From Vibrio genomosp. F10 str. ZF-129 (GTDB taxonomy: Bacteria > Pseudomonadota > Gammaproteobacteria > Enterobacterales > Vibrionaceae), in contig NZ_AJYQ02000121.1 in assembly GCF_000287055.2 (NCBI RefSeq), positions 1 to 50,586 on the forward strand: 50,586 nt of DNA, written 5' to 3'. This document shows positions 26,302 through 33,846 of the stretch, in pieces. The notes under the pieces were generated by a model. That model was not told the origin of the DNA. It was given only the letters and a program-made list of their open reading frames with translations, and made no database searches. Every line of letters begins with the position of its first letter. Positions within the stretch are counted from its first letter, which is position 1. Both the position numbers and the translations under genes were made by a program.

Positions 26302-26562
26302 GTGGAAACATTACACAACGAATTAAAACAACTGATCATCGACGCACTGAACCTTGAAGATATGAACATTGATGAAATTGAAACAGAGGCTCCACTATTT
26401 GGCGATGGACTTGGACTAGATTCTATCGACGCCCTTGAGCTTGGTCTTGCTATCAAGAAAAAATACAACATTGTTATCGATGCCGACGATTCAAACACTC
26501 GCCAGCACTTTGCATCCGTTGAAAATCTAGCGAACTACATCTCATCTCAAACGAATAACTAG
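26302..26562 (+). CDS. APE acyl carrier protein 1 (ApeE-like)
   Basis: An 86-residue acidic acyl carrier protein. The phosphopantetheine Ser is residue 41 in GLGLDSIDALEL. The start is GTG at 26302, with AGG 8 bases upstream. It follows a 104-base gap, the longest in the operon, so it may have extra transcription or RNA control. It carries growing polyene intermediates. No phosphopantetheinyl transferase gene is seen in the window, so a host enzyme must activate it. Confidence 0.93.
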   Translation: METLHNELKQLIIDALNLEDMNIDEIETEAPLFGDGLGLDSIDALELGLAIKKKYNIVIDADDSNTRQHFASVENLANYISSQTNN

Positions 26563-26572
26563 ACAGATCTTT

Positions 26573-26830
26573 ATGACACAAGCTAACCACCAAGAAGTAT
26601 ACAACCAGGTTAAAGATGCGCTTATTGAGCTGTTCGAGCTTGATGCTGAAGATATCACTCCTGAAGCTCACCTTTATCTCGACCTAGACCTAGACAGCAT
26701 TGATGCGGTTGATTTGGTCGTTCACCTACAGAACGTGACAGGTAAGAAGATCAAACCTGAAGAGTTCAAAGCAGTACGCACCGTTAATGACGTTGTCGAG
26801 TCTGTGGCTGAACTATTGAAGGACGCATAA
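26573..26830 (+). CDS. APE acyl carrier protein 2 (ApeF-like)
   Basis: An 85-residue acyl carrier protein with the phosphopantetheine site in LDLDLDSIDAVDL (Ser 42). Its sequence differs clearly from the first ACP, so the two probably serve different partners, such as starter loading and elongation. Its stop overlaps the next start by one base (TAATG). Confidence 0.93.
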   Translation: MTQANHQEVYNQVKDALIELFELDAEDITPEAHLYLDLDLDSIDAVDLVVHLQNVTGKKIKPEEFKAVRTVNDVVESVAELLKDA

Positions 26831-27387
26831 TGCGTCCTCTGCTGACTTTACTGTCGGCAATCATACTTTTCACTTATCCAATAGCGGTTTACTTTGGACT
26901 CAACAAGTTTGGCCTACAAACCGTTGGTATCGCCTTGGCCGCTATCTTTGCTGTCCGTATTTTCACCGGCGGTCAGGCTAAAATCAAAGAACTAAAACAC
27001 CTAGCTTGGATCAGTGGAAGTGCCGGAATTGTTCTGCTGGCACTAGGATTAGCCTTCAAACAGCATGGCTGGTTAACGTATTATCCCGTCATCGTTAACG
27101 TTTGTATGCTGGTTGTGTTCGCTTCAAGCCTATGGCAACCGCAAACCATTATCGAACGTCTTGCTCGACTCCAAGAGCCTGAACTTCCGCAAAGTGGCGT
27201 TGATTACACACGAAAAGTCACCAAGGTTTGGTGTCTGTTCTTCATTATTAATGGCTCAATCGCGCTTTACACTTGCTTCCAACCGCTTGAAATCTGGACC
27301 CTATACAATGGCCTACTCAGCTATTTGTTTGCCGGGTTACTCTTTGTGGGTGAGTGGGTAGTTAGACAGCGCATTCGTCAGAGTTAA
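26830..27387 (+). CDS. APE cluster membrane protein (COG4648/ApeG-like)
   Basis: A 185-residue integral membrane protein with about five hydrophobic segments (LLTLLSAIILFTYPIAVYFG first). It contains PQSGVDYTRKVTKVWCLFFI, a pattern I associate with the COG4648 family found in APE clusters. Its function is not known. Its start is coupled to the ACP2 stop. Confidence 0.85.
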   Translation: MRPLLTLLSAIILFTYPIAVYFGLNKFGLQTVGIALAAIFAVRIFTGGQAKIKELKHLAWISGSAGIVLLALGLAFKQHGWLTYYPVIVNVCMLVVFASSLWQPQTIIERLARLQEPELPQSGVDYTRKVTKVWCLFFIINGSIALYTCFQPLEIWTLYNGLLSYLFAGLLFVGEWVVRQRIRQS

Positions 27388-27393
27388 ATTGTT

Positions 27394-28782
27394 ATGACCC
27401 AAACCGTCTCTTACACTTCTTTATCTGAGCTTCTCAGCCAGAAAAGATCGCCAGATTCTATTGTCTGCTTTGACGACAATAGCGAGATTACGTGGCAAAC
27501 ATTTAACGCCGACTTATCTCAACTCGTGCACCTTTTATCTTCATCCCCTTTTCAACGAGTTGCGATTTGTACCCAAGACAGCTACCTATTTTCGGTGGCC
27601 TTTTTGGCATGTGCCGTCAGCCAAAAACACATCATCTTGCCCGGTAACTATCAACCTTGTGCGCTTGCCGAGTTAAATAAACATTTTGACTACCTGTTAG
27701 TTGATAACTCGATTGGTGAAGTTGAGGTTAGTGACGTTCGCAATATCCTAAACTTATTGGACTCAAGCACGGAGCCAAAACAACCTCTAATCGACAATCT
27801 TGCGACCATTGATTTGGCAGCCATCCAATTGACCCTGTTTACTTCAGGTTCAAGCGGCACACCCAAGGCAATCAATAAAACATTAGAACACCTAGACATT
27901 GAGACGGCGCAGTTAAATAAGAACTGGGGCGGAATGCTGAAGGGAAAACAAGTTCACAGCACGGTCTCGCACCAACATATCTATGGTCTGTTATTTCGAA
28001 TCTTATGGCCTCTATGCTCTGGTGTTCCATTTGCTCAAAACAACCTTGAGTACCCAGAACAGATCTTGTCTCACGCCAATAAAAACTGTGTGCTGATCAG
28101 CAGCCCTGCTCTCCTCAAACGATTAAAGCACGAAATCAATAGCGCACGACTTGCTGCAATATTCTCTTCTGGTGGTCCGTTGCCTACTGAGTCCGCTCAC
28201 CAATCGCGGAAGTTGCTCGGCTATTTACCTATCGAGGTTTTTGGCAGCACTGAAACCGGAGGCATCGCATTTCGTCAGCAAGAGAGCGCGAAAACACCTT
28301 GGCAGCTTTTTGACTGCATTGAGGCTAGTCTCAACAGTGAGAATTGCATTAAGTTATTGTCGCCGTACATCGATAAAAACAATTGGTATCAAACCGCTGA
28401 TGAGTGCGAAATGGTCTCGGAGAGTCAATTCATATTAAAAGGCCGAACCGACCGAGTGATCAAGATAGAAGAGAAACGAGTATCACTGGTAGAAGTGGAA
28501 AAACGATTAGAGCAACTACCTTGGATAACCGAATGCGTGGTGATTCCATTCGAAGAGCCGGAACGCTTAATCTTAGCTTCAGTTTTAGTATTATCAGAGG
28601 AAGGCCAAGCAATTCTCGCCATCATGAGTAAAGGTAAATTCTGGTTGATGCTGCGTTCAGAACTTAGAAAGTGGTTAGAACCGATCGCTATCCCAAGAAA
28701 GTATCGTATTGTTGATGAGATCCCACTCAACAGCCAAGGTAAGCGATTAACGTCTCACATCGAACAGCTAATAAAATCATAG
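27394..28782 (+). CDS. APE acyl/aryl-AMP ligase (ApeH-like)
   Basis: A 462-residue adenylate-forming enzyme. Motifs: P-loop TSGSSGTPK (150-158), FGSTETGG (283-290), the YQTADE and GRTDRVIKIEEKRV hinge region, and the C-terminal catalytic Lys in NSQGKRL (about residue 452). It should activate an aromatic acid as the AMP ester and load it onto an ACP or CoA as the polyene starter. With an ammonia-lyase in the same operon, a hydroxycinnamate-type acid is a plausible substrate; this is inference. Confidence 0.92.
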   Translation: MTQTVSYTSLSELLSQKRSPDSIVCFDDNSEITWQTFNADLSQLVHLLSSSPFQRVAICTQDSYLFSVAFLACAVSQKHIILPGNYQPCALAELNKHFDYLLVDNSIGEVEVSDVRNILNLLDSSTEPKQPLIDNLATIDLAAIQLTLFTSGSSGTPKAINKTLEHLDIETAQLNKNWGGMLKGKQVHSTVSHQHIYGLLFRILWPLCSGVPFAQNNLEYPEQILSHANKNCVLISSPALLKRLKHEINSARLAAIFSSGGPLPTESAHQSRKLLGYLPIEVFGSTETGGIAFRQQESAKTPWQLFDCIEASLNSENCIKLLSPYIDKNNWYQTADECEMVSESQFILKGRTDRVIKIEEKRVSLVEVEKRLEQLPWITECVVIPFEEPERLILASVLVLSEEGQAILAIMSKGKFWLMLRSELRKWLEPIAIPRKYRIVDEIPLNSQGKRLTSHIEQLIKS

Positions 28783-28870
28783 AAACCGCTGATCGTATTT
28801 TACACTGAGATTATCTTTTTATATTTTTGTCAGAACCCCATTTTCAGCCCAAGGATTCTAAGCAAGCGCT

Positions 28871-29233
28871 ATGGATAAGAGAAAACCAAACGTCATTAAT
28901 GTTGACACTGCAGAGAAAGAATCGACCCTGGCACTCCATATTACTGGAGACATCACCGATTTTAAGGGGCACTTCAAGAGCTTTCCTATTCTTCCTGGCG
29001 TTACACAGATTGATTGGGCACTTCACTACGCAGTTCAAGAGCTCGGTGTCCCTGGTTTCTTTAAAGGCATGGAAGTCATCAAGTTCCAAGAGCCGATCCT
29101 ACCTGATTCGACCATTCAGCTGTCACTCAAGTGGGATACTGACAAAGATAAATTGAGCTTTAGTTACACGTCGAACAATGGCGAACAGACTCACTCTTCA
29201 GGCAAAATGAAGCTGGGAGAGAAAAGTGAATAG
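28871..29233 (+). CDS. APE 3-hydroxyacyl-ACP dehydratase-like hotdog protein (ApeI-like)
   Basis: A 120-residue FabA/FabZ-like hotdog protein. The catalytic-helix region reads FKGHFKSFPILPGVTQIDWA, with His34 and Asp48 where FabZ has His and Glu. It probably removes water during polyene elongation, as partner of the second dehydratase further down. It follows an 88-base gap and overlaps the next gene by 8 bases. Confidence 0.87.
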   Translation: MDKRKPNVINVDTAEKESTLALHITGDITDFKGHFKSFPILPGVTQIDWALHYAVQELGVPGFFKGMEVIKFQEPILPDSTIQLSLKWDTDKDKLSFSYTSNNGEQTHSSGKMKLGEKSE

Positions 29234-31049
29234 CGCTGAGGCTGTTTTTCAACACGCACTTGAAGAAAGCAACTACAAGGCTTGCTTCCTAATTCCATGC
29301 TTTAACCACGGCGCAACCATGCCCTCGGTGGTCTCATCACTTCTTAATTTCAAACTTCCGATCATTATTGTTGATGATGGCAGTGAACTCGCGACCAAAC
29401 AGTTTTTGACTCCCCTTGCTGATAATCCAAACGTAACTCTCGTGACACTTGAGCAGAACCAAGGCAAAGGTGGCGCAGTAAAAGCGGGGATCAAGCGAGC
29501 GCAAGATCTCGGTTTTAGCCACGCTATTCAAATTGATGCTGATGGGCAACACGACCTAGACGCCCTACCCGCATTAATCCAAGCTTCACAAACTAAGCCC
29601 CAGCACCTTATCTCGGGTCAGCCGGTCTATGACGAGAGCGTGCCTAAGGCAAGGCTCTACGGACGCTACGCGACACATATCTGGGTATGGATAGAAACCC
29701 TATCTCTCTCGATTAAAGACAGCATGTGTGGCTTTAGAGCGTATCCAATCGATAAGACGCAAACCGTACTGAATAAATACGATGTCGGTTCGAGAATGGA
29801 CTTTGATATCGAGATTCTGGTTCGCCTGTATTGGGAAGGCTGCGATATCGACTTCGTTGAAACGGGTGTTATCTACCCAGAGAATGGTACCTCTCATTTC
29901 GATGCACTGTGGGACAACGTAAAAATCAGTTGGATGCACACGCGACTGTTCTTCGGCATGCTGCCAAGAGCACCAAAACTGATCGCGCGTCATTTCAAGT
30001 CGGATTCAGCGAAGAAGTTATCGGCTGAAAATAGCCAAGATTCCTCGGCAGATTCAAGACAGGTAAATTCCGAACAGATAGGTTCAGAACAACCCCATTG
30101 GTCACGTACTCAAGAACGCGGCACTGTGCTGGGAATCAAACTGTTATTGGCCGTTTATACCTTGTTAGGCCGAGGCGTATTTAATCTGATTTTACGCGGT
30201 GTGATGCGTTACTACCATCTAACGGGCAAACGTGCACGAAACGCCTCAGAACAGTACCTATTTCAGCTTAAGGCATACGCTGAACAACAGAATATTGAGT
30301 TACCAGCGGAATTAACCAGTTATAACCATCTGCTCTCGTTTGGCCATACCATGCTAGACAAGTTGGCTGCATGGAAAGGGGATTTTTCGGTCGATAACCT
30401 GAGCATTCATGGTCAAGAACAATTTGAGAGCATGGTGGCAAACCAACAAGGTGTGCTGATTCTGGGTTCTCATCTTGGCAATATCGAATTGTGCCGCGCT
30501 TTAGGTCGCAGACACTCAAATATCAAAATCAATGCACTGGTTTTCACCGAGCACGCCGAGCGTTTCAATTCGGTGATGAAAGCGGTTAACCCGCAGTCTG
30601 ATTTAAACCTGATTCAGGTAACGTCAATGGGACCTGATACCGCTATCTTGTTGCAACAGAAACTAGAGCAAGGCGAGTGGATTGTGATTGTTGGCGATAG
30701 AACTTCCACCAGCAAAGAGAGCCGTTCAGTATGGGCAGAGTTCTTGGGTAAGGAAGCGCCCTTCCCTCAAGGACCATTTATGTTAGCCTCTGTTCTCAAA
30801 GCGCCAGTATTTCTATTATTTGGGCTACGTGATGATTCACAATCTAAGCCGCATTTTAATGTCTATTTCGAGAATTTTAGCGACAAGATAGAACTACCCA
30901 GAAAAACTCGCGAACAATCTTTACAGCAAGTCGTGCAAAAATACGCAGGCCGACTTGAGCACTACACACTGAAAGCACCGCTTCAGTGGTACAACTTTTT
31001 TAATTTTTGGACATTGAGCAAGCACCATGACGAAAAAGAATCCAAATAG
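29226..31049 (+). CDS. APE glycosyltransferase-acyltransferase fusion (ApeJ-like)
   Basis: A 607-residue two-domain protein. Residues about 17-250 are a GT2-type glycosyltransferase (IVDDGS at 48-53, DADGQHD at 104-110). Residues about 300-600 are an LpxL/HtrB-like acyltransferase, with His416 and Glu421 in SHLGNIELC (HX4E) and PFPQGPFMLASVLKAP. A polar Ser/Gln/Glu-rich linker (about 258-298) joins them. It probably adds a sugar and an acyl group when the polyene is anchored to its lipid. The ammonia-lyase gene starts inside its last 23 bases. Confidence 0.9.
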   Translation: MNSAEAVFQHALEESNYKACFLIPCFNHGATMPSVVSSLLNFKLPIIIVDDGSELATKQFLTPLADNPNVTLVTLEQNQGKGGAVKAGIKRAQDLGFSHAIQIDADGQHDLDALPALIQASQTKPQHLISGQPVYDESVPKARLYGRYATHIWVWIETLSLSIKDSMCGFRAYPIDKTQTVLNKYDVGSRMDFDIEILVRLYWEGCDIDFVETGVIYPENGTSHFDALWDNVKISWMHTRLFFGMLPRAPKLIARHFKSDSAKKLSAENSQDSSADSRQVNSEQIGSEQPHWSRTQERGTVLGIKLLLAVYTLLGRGVFNLILRGVMRYYHLTGKRARNASEQYLFQLKAYAEQQNIELPAELTSYNHLLSFGHTMLDKLAAWKGDFSVDNLSIHGQEQFESMVANQQGVLILGSHLGNIELCRALGRRHSNIKINALVFTEHAERFNSVMKAVNPQSDLNLIQVTSMGPDTAILLQQKLEQGEWIVIVGDRTSTSKESRSVWAEFLGKEAPFPQGPFMLASVLKAPVFLLFGLRDDSQSKPHFNVYFENFSDKIELPRKTREQSLQQVVQKYAGRLEHYTLKAPLQWYNFFNFWTLSKHHDEKESK

Positions 31050-32574
31050 CATCACCTTTGGTGCCGAACGCCTCACGATTGAGGATGTTGTCGCTATATC
31101 ACAAGGCGCAAAAGCCTCGATGAACTCAAGTGAAGCCTTCACATCTAAGATCGACCGTGGTGTCGCTTTCTTAGATCGCCTATTGAAAGAAGAAGGCGTG
31201 ATCTATGGTGTGACAACGGGTTACGGAGATTCATGTACCGTAGCAATTCCACCAAACCTTGTTGATGAATTGCCACTGCATCTAACACGCTTTCATGGCT
31301 GTGGTTTAGGCGAAATACTGTCTCACGAACAATCTCGTGCAGTATTAGCAACGCGCCTTTGTTCATTGTCACAAGGTGTCTCTGGTGTGACTCATGATTT
31401 GCTCAACCAGATCGTTACTTTGATTAACCAAGACATCTCACCGCGTATTCCTCAAGAAGGATCGGTTGGTGCCAGTGGCGATTTAACGCCGCTGTCTTAC
31501 TTAGCGGCAGCACTGATTGGTGAGCGCGATGTTATCTACAAAGGTGAAGTTCGCCCTACTAGTGACGTTTACAAAGAGCTAGGGGTTAACCCTATCAAGC
31601 TTAAGCCAAAAGAAGGCTTAGCATTGATGAATGGCACGTCAGTAATGACGGCTTTGGCTTGTATCGCCTACAAACGTGCGGAATATCTAGCGCAGCTATC
31701 AACTAAAATCACTGCTATGGTATCTGTGGGTATGCAAGGTAACGATTTCCACTTCGATGAAGCCTTGTTCGCAGTGAAACCTCATCCGGGTCAACAACAA
31801 GTTGCTGCATGGCTACGCGATGACCTGCAAGCCGATCGCCCGCCACGCAACAGTGATCGCCTACAAGATCGTTATTCACTGCGTTGTGCTCCACATGTTA
31901 TTGGTGTGGTTCAAGACTCTCTACCTTGGCTACGCCAAATGATTGAGAACGAGCTGAACAGCGCTAACGATAACCCAATTATCGATGGCGACAATGAGCG
32001 CGTACTGCACGGTGGACACTTCTACGGTGGCCATATCGCAATGGCAATGGATACCCTAAAAACAGCGGTAGCCAACCTTGCAGACCTACTTGATCGCCAA
32101 ATGGCACAGCTAATGGACTACAAGTTCAATAACGGTCTGCCATTTAACCTAACCGGTGCTGAAGGCGAACGTAAGCCAATCAACCACGGCTTCAAGGCGG
32201 TGCAGATTGGCGTTTCAGCTTGGACAGCAGAAGCATTGAAACACACCATGCCAGCAAGCGTGTTCTCTCGTTCAACAGAGTGCCACAACCAAGACAAAGT
32301 CAGCATGGGCACCATCGCAGCTCGTGATTGTCTACGTGTTCTTGAACTGACTGAACAAGTTGCGGCAGCATCTCTTCTGGCGGGTACACAAGCACTTGAA
32401 CTTCGTAAGCGCCACAATGAGCTTGATGAGCACCACATGAGTGAAAACCTAAAGTACATTCGCGACGAAGTGCTTAAAGAGTTTGAATTTATCGTAGAAG
32501 ATCGACCACTTGAAGGCGATCTACGCCACTTCATTGCTCGTATTCAAAGTCAGCACTGGTCACTTTACTCATAG
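31027..32574 (+). CDS. Aromatic amino acid ammonia-lyase (HAL/PAL/TAL family) of the APE cluster
   Basis: A 515-residue MIO-type lyase that releases ammonia from His, Phe or Tyr. The MIO-forming Ala-Ser-Gly is at 149-151 in GSVGASGDLTPLS. Other family blocks: IYGVTTGYGD (Tyr60), NGTSVMT, RYSLRCAPHVIG, NSANDNPIID, and HNQDKVSMGT. The substrate-selectivity pair aligns to Phe89-His90 in TRFHGCGLG, not the Ser-His usual in HAL or His-Leu in TAL. In this operon it most likely makes an aromatic acrylate, such as coumarate, for polyene priming. It is commonly auto-annotated as histidine ammonia-lyase, which the context argues against. Confidence 0.9.
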   Translation: MTKKNPNSITFGAERLTIEDVVAISQGAKASMNSSEAFTSKIDRGVAFLDRLLKEEGVIYGVTTGYGDSCTVAIPPNLVDELPLHLTRFHGCGLGEILSHEQSRAVLATRLCSLSQGVSGVTHDLLNQIVTLINQDISPRIPQEGSVGASGDLTPLSYLAAALIGERDVIYKGEVRPTSDVYKELGVNPIKLKPKEGLALMNGTSVMTALACIAYKRAEYLAQLSTKITAMVSVGMQGNDFHFDEALFAVKPHPGQQQVAAWLRDDLQADRPPRNSDRLQDRYSLRCAPHVIGVVQDSLPWLRQMIENELNSANDNPIIDGDNERVLHGGHFYGGHIAMAMDTLKTAVANLADLLDRQMAQLMDYKFNNGLPFNLTGAEGERKPINHGFKAVQIGVSAWTAEALKHTMPASVFSRSTECHNQDKVSMGTIAARDCLRVLELTEQVAAASLLAGTQALELRKRHNELDEHHMSENLKYIRDEVLKEFEFIVEDRPLEGDLRHFIARIQSQHWSLYS

Positions 32575-32630
32575 AGTAGCTAACCTCATAAAGTAGCTAA
32601 CCCTTTACGCAATATTGTTGAGAGCGATTT

Positions 32631-33161
32631 ATGTCTGAAATCCTTCATCCATTACAATCTGAGGTGACACTTATCACCTCATTCCAAGATGCCGACCCGA
32701 TGGGCGTGATCTATCACGGTAATTACTTCCGATTTTTTGAAGAAGTAAGGCGCATCATGATGGATAAGATTGAGTACAACTACCATGAGATGAAGGACTC
32801 AGGCTACATGTGGCCGATCATCGACACGCGTGTAAAGTACATTAAGGCGATACCGTTCAATCATCAGATCAAGGTATCGGCTAAGTTGACTGAATGGGAA
32901 AACCGCCTGCGTGTTGACTACGAAATTCACGATGCCAACACAGGTTCTCGCATGACACGCGCCCACACAATGCAGGTTGCGGTGACCATTGAAGAACAAG
33001 AGATGTGCTTCGCTTCACCGAAAGTGTTTACAGATAAAGTCGAGCACTGGCATCAATTTGGCTGCTTATCCCAATCAACTGAGCAGCAACCAAGCGACCA
33101 ACAATCAGACCCATCTCAAGTATCTAACACACAGCAGCAGGTGAAACATGAGTCTGTTTAA
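32631..33161 (+). CDS. APE acyl thioesterase (ApeK-like, 4HBT family)
   Basis: A 176-residue hotdog thioesterase of the 4-hydroxybenzoyl-CoA thioesterase type. The motif DPMGVIYHGNYFRFFEEVR (residues 22-40) includes the expected Asp and Tyr-His-Asn. The C-terminal 30 residues are Gln/Ser rich and probably disordered. It may release or edit ACP-bound intermediates. The 56-base gap upstream contains an 11-base direct repeat (32575-32585 and 32592-32602). Its 3' end overlaps the LolA-like gene by 14 bases. Confidence 0.88.
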   Translation: MSEILHPLQSEVTLITSFQDADPMGVIYHGNYFRFFEEVRRIMMDKIEYNYHEMKDSGYMWPIIDTRVKYIKAIPFNHQIKVSAKLTEWENRLRVDYEIHDANTGSRMTRAHTMQVAVTIEEQEMCFASPKVFTDKVEHWHQFGCLSQSTEQQPSDQQSDPSQVSNTQQQVKHESV

Positions 33162-33846
33162 GCGCGGACGTAAGCACATCTGCATCGCACTAGTAGGGCT
33201 TGCCTCAATGATGGTGAGTAGCTTTGCTATTGCTAATGAAAGTACAGCTACGGTTGGCTCTATTTCAGATCTGCAAACAGTATTAAGCTCAAACAACATA
33301 GTGCGTGGTAAATTCACCCAAACGCGCAACATGGAAATGTTCGCCCAGCCTTTGACGTCACAAGGTACTTTCCTGTTAGACAAGTCGAATGGTTTGCTTT
33401 GGACACAAGCTACCCCCTTTCCTGTGAGCTTGGTGCTAACCGATAACAAGCTGAGCCAAGGTTTTGCTGATCAACCCGCTAAAATCATCACCGACAAAGA
33501 AAACCCAATGGCGTTTTATTTCAGCCATATATTCTTATCGGTGTTCCACGGGGATACGCAAAAACTCCAAGAACAATTCTCACTCGACTTTGAGCCTGCA
33601 ACCACTACAAACACTGATGAAACTGCAAACGCAAGTTCACAAGACACACGATGGACACTCACTCTAAAGCCGAAAAGTGCTCCGATGAACGCGGTGTTTG
33701 AAGCCATTACGCTGCAAGGTCACAATGATATTGAACGTATTGAGTTGAGAGAGATTCGTGGAGACAGCACGGTGATCGAATTTAGTCAGTTAAGCCATCT
33801 ACCGGAAGTATTATCAGATGCTGAAGCGCAACAATTCCAACTCTAG
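33148..33846 (+). CDS. APE LolA-like periplasmic carrier (ApeL-like)
   Basis: A 232-residue exported protein. The signal peptide (about residues 1-31) is followed by a LolA-like fold signature (SDLQTVLSSNNIVRGKFTQT; GTFLLDKSNGLLWTQATPFP). LolA ferries lipoproteins; the version in APE clusters is thought to carry the lipid-linked polyene across the periplasm. It overlaps the exporter gene by 29 bases, the largest overlap in the operon. Confidence 0.88.
   Translation: MSLFKRGRKHICIALVGLASMMVSSFAIANESTATVGSISDLQTVLSSNNIVRGKFTQTRNMEMFAQPLTSQGTFLLDKSNGLLWTQATPFPVSLVLTDNKLSQGFADQPAKIITDKENPMAFYFSHIFLSVFHGDTQKLQEQFSLDFEPATTTNTDETANASSQDTRWTLTLKPKSAPMNAVFEAITLQGHNDIERIELREIRGDSTVIEFSQLSHLPEVLSDAEAQQFQL

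Noticed and set aside
28827..29156. 109-codon plus-strand ORF overlapping the first APE dehydratase
   Set aside because: The other frame encodes a hotdog protein with catalytic His and a coupled stop/start to the next gene; this frame has no family resemblance.
31027..31049. Possible frameshifted fusion of the glycosyltransferase-acyltransferase with the ammonia-lyase
   Set aside because: Both proteins have complete ends and the 23-base overlap fits ordinary translational coupling, as elsewhere in this operon.
32118..32534. 138-codon ORF antisense to the ammonia-lyase gene
   Set aside because: The sense gene has every family motif; the antisense product is Ser/Arg rich and arises from codon bias.
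32575..32602. 11-base direct repeat in the gap after the ammonia-lyase gene
   Set aside because: Two copies only, 17 bases apart, with no regulatory match; noted in the thioesterase entry but not strong enough as a finding.
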